DNA of 64,000 nucleotides, taken from positions 2,170,001-2,234,000 of the forward strand of contig NZ_AP019547.1 in the NCBI RefSeq assembly GCF_013168275.1, given 5' to 3'. Position 1 is the first letter of the stretch; the number at the start of each line of letters is the position of its first letter. The notes under the pieces were generated by a model. It had not been told where the DNA came from. It made no database searches and saw nothing but the letters and a program-made list of their open reading frames with translations. This DNA comes from Candidatus Nitrotoga sp. AM1P. GTDB taxonomy: Bacteria > Pseudomonadota > Gammaproteobacteria > Burkholderiales > Gallionellaceae. Of this stretch, positions 1 through 8,051 are shown one piece after another. Both the position numbers and the translations under genes were made by a program.

Positions 1-243
1 CACTACACCAGTAACAGGCGCATAAATATCAGCCGCAGCCTTTACTGATTCTACTACTACGCATTCTTCCTTGGCTTTCAGTTGGCGGCCCACTGCTGGA
101 GTTTCCACAAATACCATGTCGCCTAACAGCTCTTGCGCGTGTTGGGTGATGCCGATCGTGATCGTCCCGTCGGTCTCTTTTTTGATCCACTCGTGGGATG
201 TAGTGTACTTCAGGTTACTTGGCAGATTGTTTGAATTGCTCAT
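1..243 (-). CDS. gcvH: Glycine cleavage system H protein, 3' part cut by window edge
   Basis: GcvH is the lipoyl-carrying shuttle protein of the glycine cleavage system and moves the aminomethyl group between the P, T and L proteins in the cytoplasm. The visible 81 codons start [20 protein letters not shown] and contain the family core with the lipoylation site in [13 protein letters not shown], where the lysine carries lipoate. The gene runs off the left edge, so the C-terminus is missing. The start ATG (241-243) has a strong GGAGG ribosome binding site 7-8 bases upstream. It lies 26 bases downstream of gcvT on the same strand, so it is very probably in the riboswitch-controlled gcvT-gcvH operon. 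Confidence 0.95.
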   Translation of the reverse strand, partial: MSNSNNLPSNLKYTTSHEWIKKETDGTITIGITQHAQELLGDMVFVETPAVGRQLKAKEECVVVESVKAAADIYAPVTGVV

Positions 244-269
244 GGTTATATCCTCCAATAAAATAAAAA

Positions 270-1352
270 TTAGATTAAGCCTTTGCCGTTACGTACGAAC
301 GGGTATTTCACTACCTTGGCCGCCAGCATTTTATCGCGAATCACCACCTGTACCGTGTCGCCTATTTGTACCGTGGAGGGTATACGTGCCAAGGCGATTG
401 ATTGATTCAGTGTGGGTGAAAAACTACCGCTGGTAATTTCGCCATCGCCATGGCTGCTGTGTACTACTTGGTGATCACGCAGCACCCCGCGATCCTGCAA
501 GACAAGGCCGACTAACTTACGAGTTCTAGGCTTGGTGACGAGCGCTGTTTTACCAATGAAGTCGCGTTCACTCACCAGATCTACCGTCCATGCCAGCCCG
601 GCTTCCAGCGGATTTATGGTCTCATCCATATCATGACCGTACAGGTTCATGCCGGCTTCCAGACGCAACGTGTCACGTGCGCCCAGCCCGATAGGTTTCA
701 CTCCCACGTCATTTAGTGTTTGCCAGAAGGAAGGTGCAGCCTTGGCCGGTAGTATGATCTCAAAGCCATCTTCGCCAGTATAGCCAGTTCGGGCGATAAA
801 CATTGAATTGCACTCTACGGCATTGAAGGGTTTGAGTTCTTCCGCCAATTTTTGTGCTTCGGGCAAGGCCTGCCATAGTTTTGCCGCTGCATGTGGTCCT
901 TGCACCGCGATCATTGCCAACTCGTTGCGTGAAGTAATCTGCAATTGTGGTGCGCGGACAGTAGCTTGTTCAATCATCCATGCAATATCCTTATCAGCTG
1001 TACCCGCATTCACGACGATGCGAAACCACCTTTCATTCATGAAGTACACGATGAGATCGTCGATCACACCACCATCCGGACGTAACAGGCAAGAATACAG
1101 CGCTTTTCCGGAAGATTGCAGTTTGTCCACGTTGTTTGCCAATAGATAGCGCAAGAAGTCGCGCACCCCTTCGCCCTTCATATCGACCACGCGCATGTGC
1201 GAGACATCAAACATGCCGGCATCGCGACGTACTTGATGGTGTTCGTCAAGTTGTGAACCGTAATGCAACGGCATATCCCAGCCGCCGAAATCGACCATCT
1301 TTGCGCCCATTGCGCGATGTGCTGCATTCAGAGGAGTTTGTTCGAGTGTCAT
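270..1352 (-). CDS. gcvT: Glycine cleavage system T protein (aminomethyltransferase)
   Basis: GcvT transfers the methylene group from the H-protein-bound intermediate to tetrahydrofolate and releases ammonia. The protein is 360 residues, normal for the family. It starts [20 protein letters not shown] and carries the typical N-terminal [12 protein letters not shown] and MFDVSHM segments, the [10 protein letters not shown] motif and the [18 protein letters not shown] block. The reading frame stays open upstream to 1496, but that stretch is the glycine riboswitch and its terminator, so the ATG at 1350-1352 is preferred. It is followed by gcvH. Expression should rise with glycine through the upstream riboswitch. 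Confidence 0.96.
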   Translation of the reverse strand: MTLEQTPLNAAHRAMGAKMVDFGGWDMPLHYGSQLDEHHQVRRDAGMFDVSHMRVVDMKGEGVRDFLRYLLANNVDKLQSSGKALYSCLLRPDGGVIDDLIVYFMNERWFRIVVNAGTADKDIAWMIEQATVRAPQLQITSRNELAMIAVQGPHAAAKLWQALPEAQKLAEELKPFNAVECNSMFIARTGYTGEDGFEIILPAKAAPSFWQTLNDVGVKPIGLGARDTLRLEAGMNLYGHDMDETINPLEAGLAWTVDLVSERDFIGKTALVTKPRTRKLVGLVLQDRGVLRDHQVVHSSHGDGEITSGSFSPTLNQSIALARIPSTVQIGDTVQVVIRDKMLAAKVVKYPFVRNGKGLI

Positions 1353-1363
1353 GAGTAATCTTT

Positions 1364-1404
1364 CAAAAAAATAAAAAAGGCGAGACAGAAAAATCTGCCT
1401 CGCC
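1364..1404 (-). terminator. Intrinsic terminator, expression platform of the glycine riboswitch
   Basis: Read on the minus strand, a 10-bp stem (1395-1404 with 1379-1388, one G-U pair) with a six-base loop is followed by a long U-rich tract (1364-1378). It lies between the riboswitch aptamers and the gcvT start. This is the position expected for a transcriptional ON switch in which bound glycine prevents termination. Confidence 0.85.
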
Positions 1405-1590
1405 CCATCTGTCCTCTTTACCTGAGAGATTACGAAAAATCCGTGTGCCCCTTCGGTGGCTGTGTTAACAGCACTCTCCAGATTTGCCTGTGCCAACAGT
1501 TCTTGAGCCTGAGCGGTTACGGGTGTTGCGCCTTCGGCAATGCGCCTGTACTTAATACTTACCAGGCAGCATGTTCTTCCATTGGTTTAA
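1405..1590 (-). promoter_or_regulatory. Tandem glycine riboswitch (two aptamers)
   Basis: On the minus strand two copies of the glycine aptamer core can be read. The gcvT-proximal copy has GGAGAG, CCGAAGGGGCA, CUCUCAGGUAAAGAGGACAG in order. The distal copy has GGAAGAAC, GCCGAAGGCGCAA, CUCAGGCUCAAGAACUG. They are separated by a short linker, the usual tandem arrangement. The element precedes gcvT and is followed by an intrinsic terminator. The 5' boundary is approximate. Confidence 0.93.
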
Positions 1591-1754
1591 ACGGCAGGTA
1601 GAACTATACCGGAATAAGGGGGTGGTCGGCAAACGATCTAACATAAAGTTGCGTGGGGGCTTCATTTCAGGGATAATCTATGCCCTTATATGTGCGTTAG
1701 TGCGCACTGCTTTAAATTTTTAAGTCCTCAATTTTCATGTTTAAGGAAGCCAAA

Positions 1755-1976
1755 ATGAAAACCGACATTCATCCGCAATACGACGAAATTGCAGTTACTT
1801 GTAGTTGTGGCAATACTTTTAAAACCAAGTCCACAATGGGTAAACCGCTGCATGTAGAAGTCTGCTCGGACTGTCATCCTTTTTATACCGGCACGCAAAA
1901 AATCGTGGATACCGCTGGTCGAGTGGAGAGATTCCGCCAAAAATATGGCAAGTCCGGTGCAAAATCTGCACCATAA
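1755..1976 (+). CDS. rpmE: 50S ribosomal protein L31, zinc-binding type
   Basis: This is L31 of the large ribosomal subunit. It is 73 residues long, starts [12 protein letters not shown], and keeps the four zinc-ligand cysteines C16, C18, C37 and C40 (CSC and CSDC) and the CHPFYTG motif. This marks the C+ type that also serves as a zinc store. An in-frame ATG 18 bases upstream is possible, but the chosen start matches the family and has an AAGGA ribosome binding site. It is transcribed alone and followed by a terminator. Confidence 0.96.
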   Translation: MKTDIHPQYDEIAVTCSCGNTFKTKSTMGKPLHVEVCSDCHPFYTGTQKIVDTAGRVERFRQKYGKSGAKSAP

Positions 1977-2003
1977 TGAAACTGAACGATAAGCAGCAAT
2001 TGA

Positions 2004-2033
2004 AAGGCAGCGGACGCTGCCTTTTTTGTTTTT
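2004..2033 (+). terminator. Intrinsic terminator of rpmE
   Basis: An eight-base perfect stem (2004-2011 with 2016-2023) and a four-base loop GGAC are followed by a T-rich run up to about 2033. It lies 27 bases after the rpmE stop codon. Confidence 0.9.
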
Positions 2034-2121
2034 AATTTCAAGCAGGGTAGTGGCTACTCGAATGTTTTATAAACCCACACCCGGACAGCGCATCAAAGTC
2101 TTGGAATAAGCGCGCAAGTTC

Positions 2122-3783
2122 ATGTTTTTCTATCCGCCGACACAAGAACATCCGATCACGATAACTAAAGCCTGGTTGCTGGCACTGCTGTGTGCAGTGT
2201 GGTTAGGCACGGGGTTGGTAGGGCATGACCCGTGGCAGTCAGACGATGCTTATAGTTTCGGGTTGGTCTATCACATCCTGCAAAGCGGCGATTGGCTAGT
2301 TCCCACCTTGGTTGGCCAACCCTACATGGACAAGCCACCACTGTTCTATATAACAGCCGCGCTTTTCGCTAAACTATTCTCTCCTTTGCTTGAGCTACAT
2401 GATGGCGCGCGCCTGGCAAGCGGTTTTTATACCGCTCTTACGCTGTTGTTCATAGGGCTGTCCGGACGCGAACTATTCGGGAGGGCGCGCGGTTGGGCTG
2501 CGACGATCATTCTGATCGGTTGTCTCGGCATGTTGGTCCGCTCACATGAGCTCATCACTGATCTGGCCTTGCTCACAGGTTGTGCCATGATGTTGTATGG
2601 CTACATTTTAAGTTTGCATCGTACTTTATGGGCAGGCATGCTCATGGGCAGTGGCATCGGCATTGGCTTTATGTCCAAGGGTTTTATCGCTCCCACGCTG
2701 TTCGTGCTTATCAGTGCCGCGCTACTGTTATTCCGCACTTGGCGTACACGCTCCTTTCTTTCCAGCTTGGGCATCGCACTGTTGTTTGCGCTGCCCTGGT
2801 TAACTGTCTGGCCTTTCTTGTTGTATCAACGTTCGCCAGATCTATTTATGGAATGGATTTGGACGCTTAACATTGGCCACTGGTTTGACTATATTCGAGG
2901 TGGCGATTATGCACAGGCGCTATATTACATAAAGATATTGCCTTGGTTCGCCTGGCCTGCTTTGCCATTGGCTGCTTGGGCAGTGTGGGAGGCGCGGAGG
3001 AGAGTACTGCATGAAGCAGAATTCCAGCTGTTGCTGGTGAGCTTTTTTGTAATGTTGATTACGTTGAGTGTGGTGCCCAATATTAGGGAAGTGTTCGCGT
3101 TGCCTATACTGCTGCCGTTAGTTTTGCTTGCTACTGCAGCTCTTCCCACTCTGCGCCGGGGAGCAGCCAACGCGCTGGATTGGTTCGGCATCATGACTTT
3201 CGGTTTTGTCGCCATCTTGATGTGGTGGGGCTGGGCTGGGCTACTACGGGATAACCATGCCAAGATCACTTTGTGGCTGAAAGACTATCAGCCTGGTTTT
3301 GAACCAGTGTTTAATGCGACAACATTTTGGGTTGCACTGGTCTTCACCGTACTGTGGGTGCTGCTGGTGTGGCGCGTTGGACGCTCTATGCGTCGCGCTG
3401 TGCTTAACTGGGCCAGTGGCGTGACTCTGTTATGGGTGCTTGCCATGACACTATGGCTACCATGGTTGGACAACGGCAAGAGCTATCGTGGCATGGTCGC
3501 TTCTCTTAAGCAGGCCATGCCCATACAGTATGGTTGCATTGCGAGCCTGGATGTAGGCGATACCCAGCGCGCCATGTTGCAATATTTGGGAAATATCACC
3601 ACGCACACTCAAGCACAACTTGATTGTGATCTGCTACTGGTGCATGGAGAACGTGCCGCCAAGCTAGTGAAAGACGAAACAACTTGGGTCGAGCTATGGG
3701 AAGGCAACCGCAAGGGCGTTAAATCAAAATCTTTCCGTTTGTATCAACGCATTACACAAAGGCCAGAAATCCCACAGCCATAG
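2122..3783 (+). CDS. GT-C family (ArnT/PMT-like) membrane glycosyltransferase
   Basis: This is a 553-residue polytopic inner-membrane protein of the dolichyl-phosphate-mannose/ArnT superfamily, which transfers sugars from polyprenyl-phosphate donors to lipid or protein acceptors on the periplasmic face. The first periplasmic loop carries the acidic motif WQSDDAYSF and the later loop YMDKPPLFY, both characteristic of this superfamily. About ten to twelve hydrophobic segments follow and a soluble C-terminal domain begins near residue 460. The acceptor is unknown. No strong ribosome binding site is visible before the ATG. It stands alone between rpmE and a decayed mobile-element region. Confidence 0.8.
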   Translation: MFFYPPTQEHPITITKAWLLALLCAVWLGTGLVGHDPWQSDDAYSFGLVYHILQSGDWLVPTLVGQPYMDKPPLFYITAALFAKLFSPLLELHDGARLASGFYTALTLLFIGLSGRELFGRARGWAATIILIGCLGMLVRSHELITDLALLTGCAMMLYGYILSLHRTLWAGMLMGSGIGIGFMSKGFIAPTLFVLISAALLLFRTWRTRSFLSSLGIALLFALPWLTVWPFLLYQRSPDLFMEWIWTLNIGHWFDYIRGGDYAQALYYIKILPWFAWPALPLAAWAVWEARRRVLHEAEFQLLLVSFFVMLITLSVVPNIREVFALPILLPLVLLATAALPTLRRGAANALDWFGIMTFGFVAILMWWGWAGLLRDNHAKITLWLKDYQPGFEPVFNATTFWVALVFTVLWVLLVWRVGRSMRRAVLNWASGVTLLWVLAMTLWLPWLDNGKSYRGMVASLKQAMPIQYGCIASLDVGDTQRAMLQYLGNITTHTQAQLDCDLLLVHGERAAKLVKDETTWVELWEGNRKGVKSKSFRLYQRITQRPEIPQP

Positions 3784-3819
3784 TTTCATACCCGCACATT
3801 TAAGGTTCATTGACCATAT

Positions 3820-3909
3820 TCACCGCGGCTCCCTCGCAAAGTAGGTCGCCACTTTTAGTAGATCGCGCTTCATCCTGATTTCGGCCAGTTTGCGCTTGAT
3901 CCGTGCCTA
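3820..3909 (-). pseudogene. Remnant of IS3-family OrfA (C-terminal end only)
   Basis: Read on the minus strand, 29 codons from 3906 give ARIKRKLAEIRMKRDLLKVA followed by TYFAREPR and a stop. This closely matches the C-terminal leucine-zipper end of IS3-family OrfA transposase (pattern RLxRELAxxxMERDxLKKAxAYFA). An in-frame stop lies just upstream, so the rest is lost. A second open minus-strand stretch without a start codon (stop at 3938-3940, open to about 4080) is unidentified and may belong to the same scar. Otherwise 3784-4108 holds nothing recognisable. Confidence 0.65.
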
Positions 3910-4108
3910 TCCCATTTCCAGTCCAGTCAGTGGTTTTTTAATTCTTGTCCAATTCGCCCAGATTGCCTTCAGAAGCGTGCGAAACTTCCTTGTTACTTGC
4001 CACAGGTTTCTCAGGATTTGCTGAATTCGAAAAGGCCAGGTCTGCATGGATCGGCTTTTTTCTTTGTACCCCGCTAGATTCCGGCTAGATGTTTGTTAGG
4101 ATTGAAAC

Positions 4109-4627
4109 ATGGACGAATTACCAAGGTTAATCATCATTCGGGGAAATTCCGGCTCTGGAAAGAGCACGCTTGCCGCTGAGCTGCGGCTGTGCACGGGAAG
4201 AAAGTGTGCCTTGGTAGGCTAGGACATGCTGCGTCGAGCTGTTCTCAAGGAAAAGGAAATCGAAGGGGACGATAATATCGACCTCATCGAACAAACCGTC
4301 AGGTTCGCTCTTGGACGCGGGTACGATGTTGTGCTCGAAGGAATTCTTGCCCGTTCGCGGTACGGCCCAATGCTTGGGAGATTGGCGAACAGCTCTCCTT
4401 TCACCTATGCGTATTACGTCGACGTCTCCTTTGAGGAAACGCTATGTCGCCATGCCAGCAAGCCAAATGCCCATGAATTCGGTGAAAAGGAAATGCGCGG
4501 GCGGTGGCTTGAAAACGACGTTCTCGACTTCCGGGGCGAAAAGAGTTTCGGTGCCGAGCTGTCGCTCAAGGAAAGTATCGGGCTGATTGTTTCAGAAATC
4601 GGGAAACCCCAATGTTCCAGCTCCTGA
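4109..4627 (+). pseudogene. P-loop kinase (zeta-toxin/AAA_33 type) with in-frame amber stop
   Basis: From the ATG at 4109 the frame reads MDELPRLIIIRGNSGSGKST, a clear Walker A P-loop, then ALVG, an in-frame TAG at 4220-4222, and continues without break as DMLRRAVLKEKEIEGDDN through to a stop at 4625-4627. The total is 171 sense codons. Homologous small P-loop kinases usually have Q-D at this spot, so a CAG to TAG change is the simplest explanation. The second half keeps DVVLEGIL and the lid-like region. It sits in mobile-element debris. It is either a true pseudogene or a sequencing error; rare readthrough is less likely. Confidence 0.75.
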
Positions 4628-4694
4628 ATTGACGGGGGCTTTTTATTAAATGCCATTTGCGGTACAACGAACTTCTCGTTCTTAAATATGTGCA

Positions 4695-4841
4695 ATGACT
4701 GACTGGAGTAAGATTACCTCGCGCGGGAATTCGAAGATCGCATTGCTGCTTGCAGCTGGCGCGGACGGACTAGGCCTGGTTCGTACCACCATTGTGATAG
4801 TCGCAACGCTTACCAAATTCTATCGCCAAAAGGAGATTTAA
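4695..4841 (+). CDS. Possible small ORF upstream of the multicopper oxidase
   Basis: This is a 48-codon ORF (MTDWSKITSRGNSKIALLLA at its start) with a hydrophobic middle and a basic end. Its stop codon lies one base before the ATG of the multicopper oxidase, and that gene's ribosome binding site AAGGAG lies inside it. The fit suggests either a small coupled protein or the tail of a gene lost in the rearrangement to the left. No family is recognised and no good ribosome binding site is visible. Confidence 0.3.
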   Translation: MTDWSKITSRGNSKIALLLAAGADGLGLVRTTIVIVATLTKFYRQKEI

Positions 4842-4842
4842 A

Positions 4843-6351
4843 ATGGGGAAGATAGTGACCAGGAGAGAATTCATAATAACAGGCGCAACAGGGCTGGTTG
4901 CAATTTACGGGATCAGCGCATGCACTAAAAGTGATAGTCCATCAAGCGCTTCAGAAAGTGTAAAAGTAGAGGCGATCGACCCGCCAGCAGGAGAGGATTT
5001 TAAAGATCCTCCTGAAATGCCAAATTTGAGCGCTAACGCGGGGGTTGTGGAGGTTGCATTAGAGGCAAAGACGGCAAAAGTAATGATTAAGGGGGTAAAT
5101 GTAGACCTTATGACGTACAACGGCTATTTTCCGCAACAAACCATAAGGGTAAAAAGAGGTGACAAATTAAGCATTAATTTCAAAAACTCCCTTCCATTGA
5201 CGACCGATAAAAACATCCTGGGTTATACGAAAAATATCACCAATATTCACACTCATGGGTGGCATGTGTCTCCATCCGGGAAATCGGATAACGTATTTCT
5301 ACATATCAATCCAGGTGAAGAGTTCTTATATGAATACGATTTATCTAAACAAGAGGCGGGGACATTGAATTTCCTGCACTCTCATGGCCATGGTCTGGTT
5401 ACTGAGCAGATGTGGGGGGGCCTTGCAGGATGTGCGCTGGTCGTTGCGGATGAGGTCGATGGACTCTCCGATTTTGAGACTCATATAATATCCTTACATG
5501 ACATAGACCTCGTGGGAACTAACCCAGCGCCCTACACCCTTGAGGATTATATGAATGGAAAGGAAGGAAATATTGTCATGGTCAACGGCCAGATAAATCC
5601 TGTCTTGCCGATCAATCCTGGACAGGTTCAGAGATGGAGAGTGGTGAACGCCAGCACTGCAAGGTTTTATAAACTCAGTCTTGAGAAACACACCATGTAT
5701 CTGATAGGAACCGATGGAGGGCTTCTTGATAAACCTTATCCATTATCAGAGATCCTCCTTACGCCAGGGGAGAGGATAGACCTTTTGATCAAGGCTGATC
5801 AGGGATCAGGCAGTTATAGATTTCTCTCCATGCCCTATGACAGAGGAGGGAATGTGCCTCAGACCATAACGCTCATGACTGCTTCTTATCGCGGAAACAC
5901 TGTAAAGGACGAAATTCCTGTCACAATTAATTCCCATGCAAAAAAGCTGAATGTGGATACAGCTGCTCTTCGCAGGTCACAGATAGCTCTTTCCATGGGA
6001 GTGAATAAGGGGTTAATAAATAACAAGAGCTTTGGAGACGATCCTTTTGTTCATACATCGAAGGTCGGGACCTTCGAGTTATGGGAGATTCAAAATTTCA
6101 GCGGCATGGATCATCCGTTTCACCAGCATATAAACCCGGCTCAGATCATTTTCATGAAAGGGGGAGAGAAAGGATATGCATCTTTATATTCCAGTATCCC
6201 TGCATGGAAGGACACCATAAACGTACCAAAAGGCGGATCTGTAACCATGCTCGTACCTATCAGGGACTTTTCAGGGCGGACTGTATTTCACTGCCATATC
6301 ATTGAACACGGGGACTTAGGAATGATGGCGGTATGGGATATTGTTAAATAA
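4843..6351 (+). CDS. Multicopper oxidase, Tat-exported, probable lipoprotein
   Basis: This 502-residue three-domain multicopper oxidase of the CueO/laccase/spore-coat type oxidises substrates such as Cu(I), Fe(II) or phenols and reduces oxygen to water. All four copper motifs are present: HTHGWH (136-141), HSHGHG (179-184), HPFHQH (424-429) and HCHIIEHGDLGM (483-494, with the type 1 Cys, His and Met). The N-terminus has a twin-arginine signal TRREFI and a possible lipobox ending at C27 (ISAC), suggesting folded export and lipid anchoring. AAGGAG lies seven bases before the ATG. Codon use is rich in AGA/AGG and ATA and unlike the neighbours, and the gene is next to transposase debris, so it was probably acquired laterally. 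Substrate unknown. Confidence 0.93.
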   Translation: MGKIVTRREFIITGATGLVAIYGISACTKSDSPSSASESVKVEAIDPPAGEDFKDPPEMPNLSANAGVVEVALEAKTAKVMIKGVNVDLMTYNGYFPQQTIRVKRGDKLSINFKNSLPLTTDKNILGYTKNITNIHTHGWHVSPSGKSDNVFLHINPGEEFLYEYDLSKQEAGTLNFLHSHGHGLVTEQMWGGLAGCALVVADEVDGLSDFETHIISLHDIDLVGTNPAPYTLEDYMNGKEGNIVMVNGQINPVLPINPGQVQRWRVVNASTARFYKLSLEKHTMYLIGTDGGLLDKPYPLSEILLTPGERIDLLIKADQGSGSYRFLSMPYDRGGNVPQTITLMTASYRGNTVKDEIPVTINSHAKKLNVDTAALRRSQIALSMGVNKGLINNKSFGDDPFVHTSKVGTFELWEIQNFSGMDHPFHQHINPAQIIFMKGGEKGYASLYSSIPAWKDTINVPKGGSVTMLVPIRDFSGRTVFHCHIIEHGDLGMMAVWDIVK

Positions 6352-6634
6352 ATTTATTTTCTGAAAGGACATAAGGGCGCCTTCTATCTGAAAATAAAAT
6401 CGGTTTGGCAATATGATCATGCTTAATTACTGCAAAACCGCAATGATCTGTCGTAGTGTATGAAAAAACTTGATTACTGCACAGTCTCTTCACAAGTTCG
6501 GCATTTAAATGCTGGATTAAACTCTTTCACTTGGTGTAGAAGCTCATCGACTAATTGGTGGGTGCAAAATCAGGATGATTAAACCCATAACGGCCAGATG
6601 CATCAGGCCTGCTGGATAACCTTCGAGACCTGCT

Positions 6635-7981
6635 ATGCCTAACATCAATTTGCTCGCCCGTTCCAATTCCGCTGTGTGGCATCCCTGCACACAGATGAAG
6701 CACCATGAGACGCTACCGCTAATACCTATCCAGCGTGGGCAAGGCATGTGGCTATATGATTTTGACGGTAACCGCTATCTGGATGCGGTGAGTTCGTGGT
6801 GGGTAAATTTGTTCGGGCATTGCAATCCGCGCATTAATGCCGCGATTACCCTTCAGTTAGAGCAGCTAGAGCATGTGATGCTGGCTGGTTTTACTCATGA
6901 ACCGGTGGTGCAGCTTTCCGAGCGATTGGCGCAGCTGGCCCCTGTCGGTCTGGGCCATTGTTTTTATGCCTCAGACGGCGCATCGGCTATTGAAATTGCG
7001 CTAAAAATGAGCGTGCATTATTGGCGCAACTGTGGTCAGCCTCACAAAAGCAATTTTATCAGTCTGCAAAACAGCTATCACGGTGAAACACTGGGCGCAT
7101 TGTCTGTGACCGATGTGGGAATATTTAAGGATCCATACAGTGCCTTGGTTAAACAGAATGCCACAGTATTAAGCCCTGACTGGCGTAATGCAGAACCAGG
7201 AGAGAGTGCACGAGACTATGCTCTACGCTGTGCTGTGCAGCTTGAAACACATTTGCAGCAGCATCATCACAATATTGCCGCTTTTATTATCGAACCGTCA
7301 GTGCAGGGGGCTGCGGGCATGGTTATGTATCACCCGGCTTATTTAACTCGTGCGCGCGAGTTATGCGATCAATACGAGGTGCATCTCATTGCCGATGAAA
7401 TTGCAGTGGGGATGGGACGGACGGGAACGATGTTTGCCTGTGAGCAGGCAGAGAAGCCTCTCAGCCGGGATAGTACAGAGGAGGGTATTTCGCCGGATTT
7501 CCTGTGTTTGTCCAAGGGTCTAAGCGGTGGCTATCTGCCACTATCCGTGGTGATGACAACGGATACGATCTATCAGGCATTTTATGCTGATAAAGTGGCG
7601 CGTGGCTTTTTACATTCGCATTCCTATACTGGCAATCCGCTGGCCTGTAGCGCGGCATTGGCTACTCTGGAAATATTCAAGCAAGATGATGTCATCGCAA
7701 CCAACCGCAATAAAGCCGTTTATCTTAACCGCATCGCAGAACCCTTACGTGACCATCCCCGCGTAAAAAATTTCCGTAACACTGGGATGATCTGGGCATT
7801 TGAGGTGGATAGCTTGCACGATGATTTCGCGCAACGCTGTTTCAGCCTCGCGCTAGAGCAAGAACTACTACTGAGGCCGATGGGCAATACGATATATTTC
7901 ATGCCACCCTATATCATCAGCGAAGCTGAAATGGACATGCTGGTTGAACATACACTGGCAATCATCGCGGTGATCATCTGA
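6635..7981 (+). CDS. bioA: Adenosylmethionine-8-amino-7-oxononanoate aminotransferase
   Basis: BioA makes 7,8-diaminopelargonate from KAPA in biotin synthesis, with S-adenosylmethionine as amino donor and PLP as cofactor. The protein is 448 residues. The PLP lysine is K294 in CLSKGLSGGYLPL, the PLP-ring aspartate is D254 in IADEIAVGMGRTG, and the SSWWVNLFGH substrate motif lies at 53-61. Compared with the family there is an insertion of about 11 residues (around 274-284, KPLSRDSTEEG) just before the PLP-lysine strand. No other biotin gene is next to it. A weak ribosome binding site precedes the ATG. Confidence 0.94.
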   Translation: MPNINLLARSNSAVWHPCTQMKHHETLPLIPIQRGQGMWLYDFDGNRYLDAVSSWWVNLFGHCNPRINAAITLQLEQLEHVMLAGFTHEPVVQLSERLAQLAPVGLGHCFYASDGASAIEIALKMSVHYWRNCGQPHKSNFISLQNSYHGETLGALSVTDVGIFKDPYSALVKQNATVLSPDWRNAEPGESARDYALRCAVQLETHLQQHHHNIAAFIIEPSVQGAAGMVMYHPAYLTRARELCDQYEVHLIADEIAVGMGRTGTMFACEQAEKPLSRDSTEEGISPDFLCLSKGLSGGYLPLSVVMTTDTIYQAFYADKVARGFLHSHSYTGNPLACSAALATLEIFKQDDVIATNRNKAVYLNRIAEPLRDHPRVKNFRNTGMIWAFEVDSLHDDFAQRCFSLALEQELLLRPMGNTIYFMPPYIISEAEMDMLVEHTLAIIAVII

Positions 7982-8009
7982 TTAACCAAAGAAAAGAAAA
8001 ACAAATTTG

Positions 8010-8037
8010 TTATCCCCGCTTTCGTGGGAACGACGGA
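8010..8037 (+). repeat. Short palindromic dispersed repeat (CCCGC-TTTC-GTGGG type)
   Basis: The bioA-dacB gap contains an imperfect palindrome of the widespread kind written ATCCCCGCTTTCGYGGGAAY-GACGG, found in many copies in numerous beta- and gammaproteobacteria. A related unit ends livG at 59587-59610. It supplies part of the sequence just before dacB and its ribosome binding site. Confidence 0.6.
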
Positions 8038-8051
8038 GGATAGAGGTATTT

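Noticed and set aside
1353..1496. N-terminal extension of gcvT by an upstream in-frame ATG
   Set aside because: The stretch is the riboswitch and terminator; homologs begin at MTLEQTPL or nearby.
4220..4222. Programmed recoding of TAG as an amino acid
   Set aside because: Other apparently normal genes here end in TAG (for example 25766-25900), and the gene lies in mobile-element debris; a simple mutation is enough.
6544..6747. Minus-strand ORF overlapping the start of bioA
   Set aside because: Mostly the shadow of bioA; only the hydrophobic last 20 residues lie outside it.
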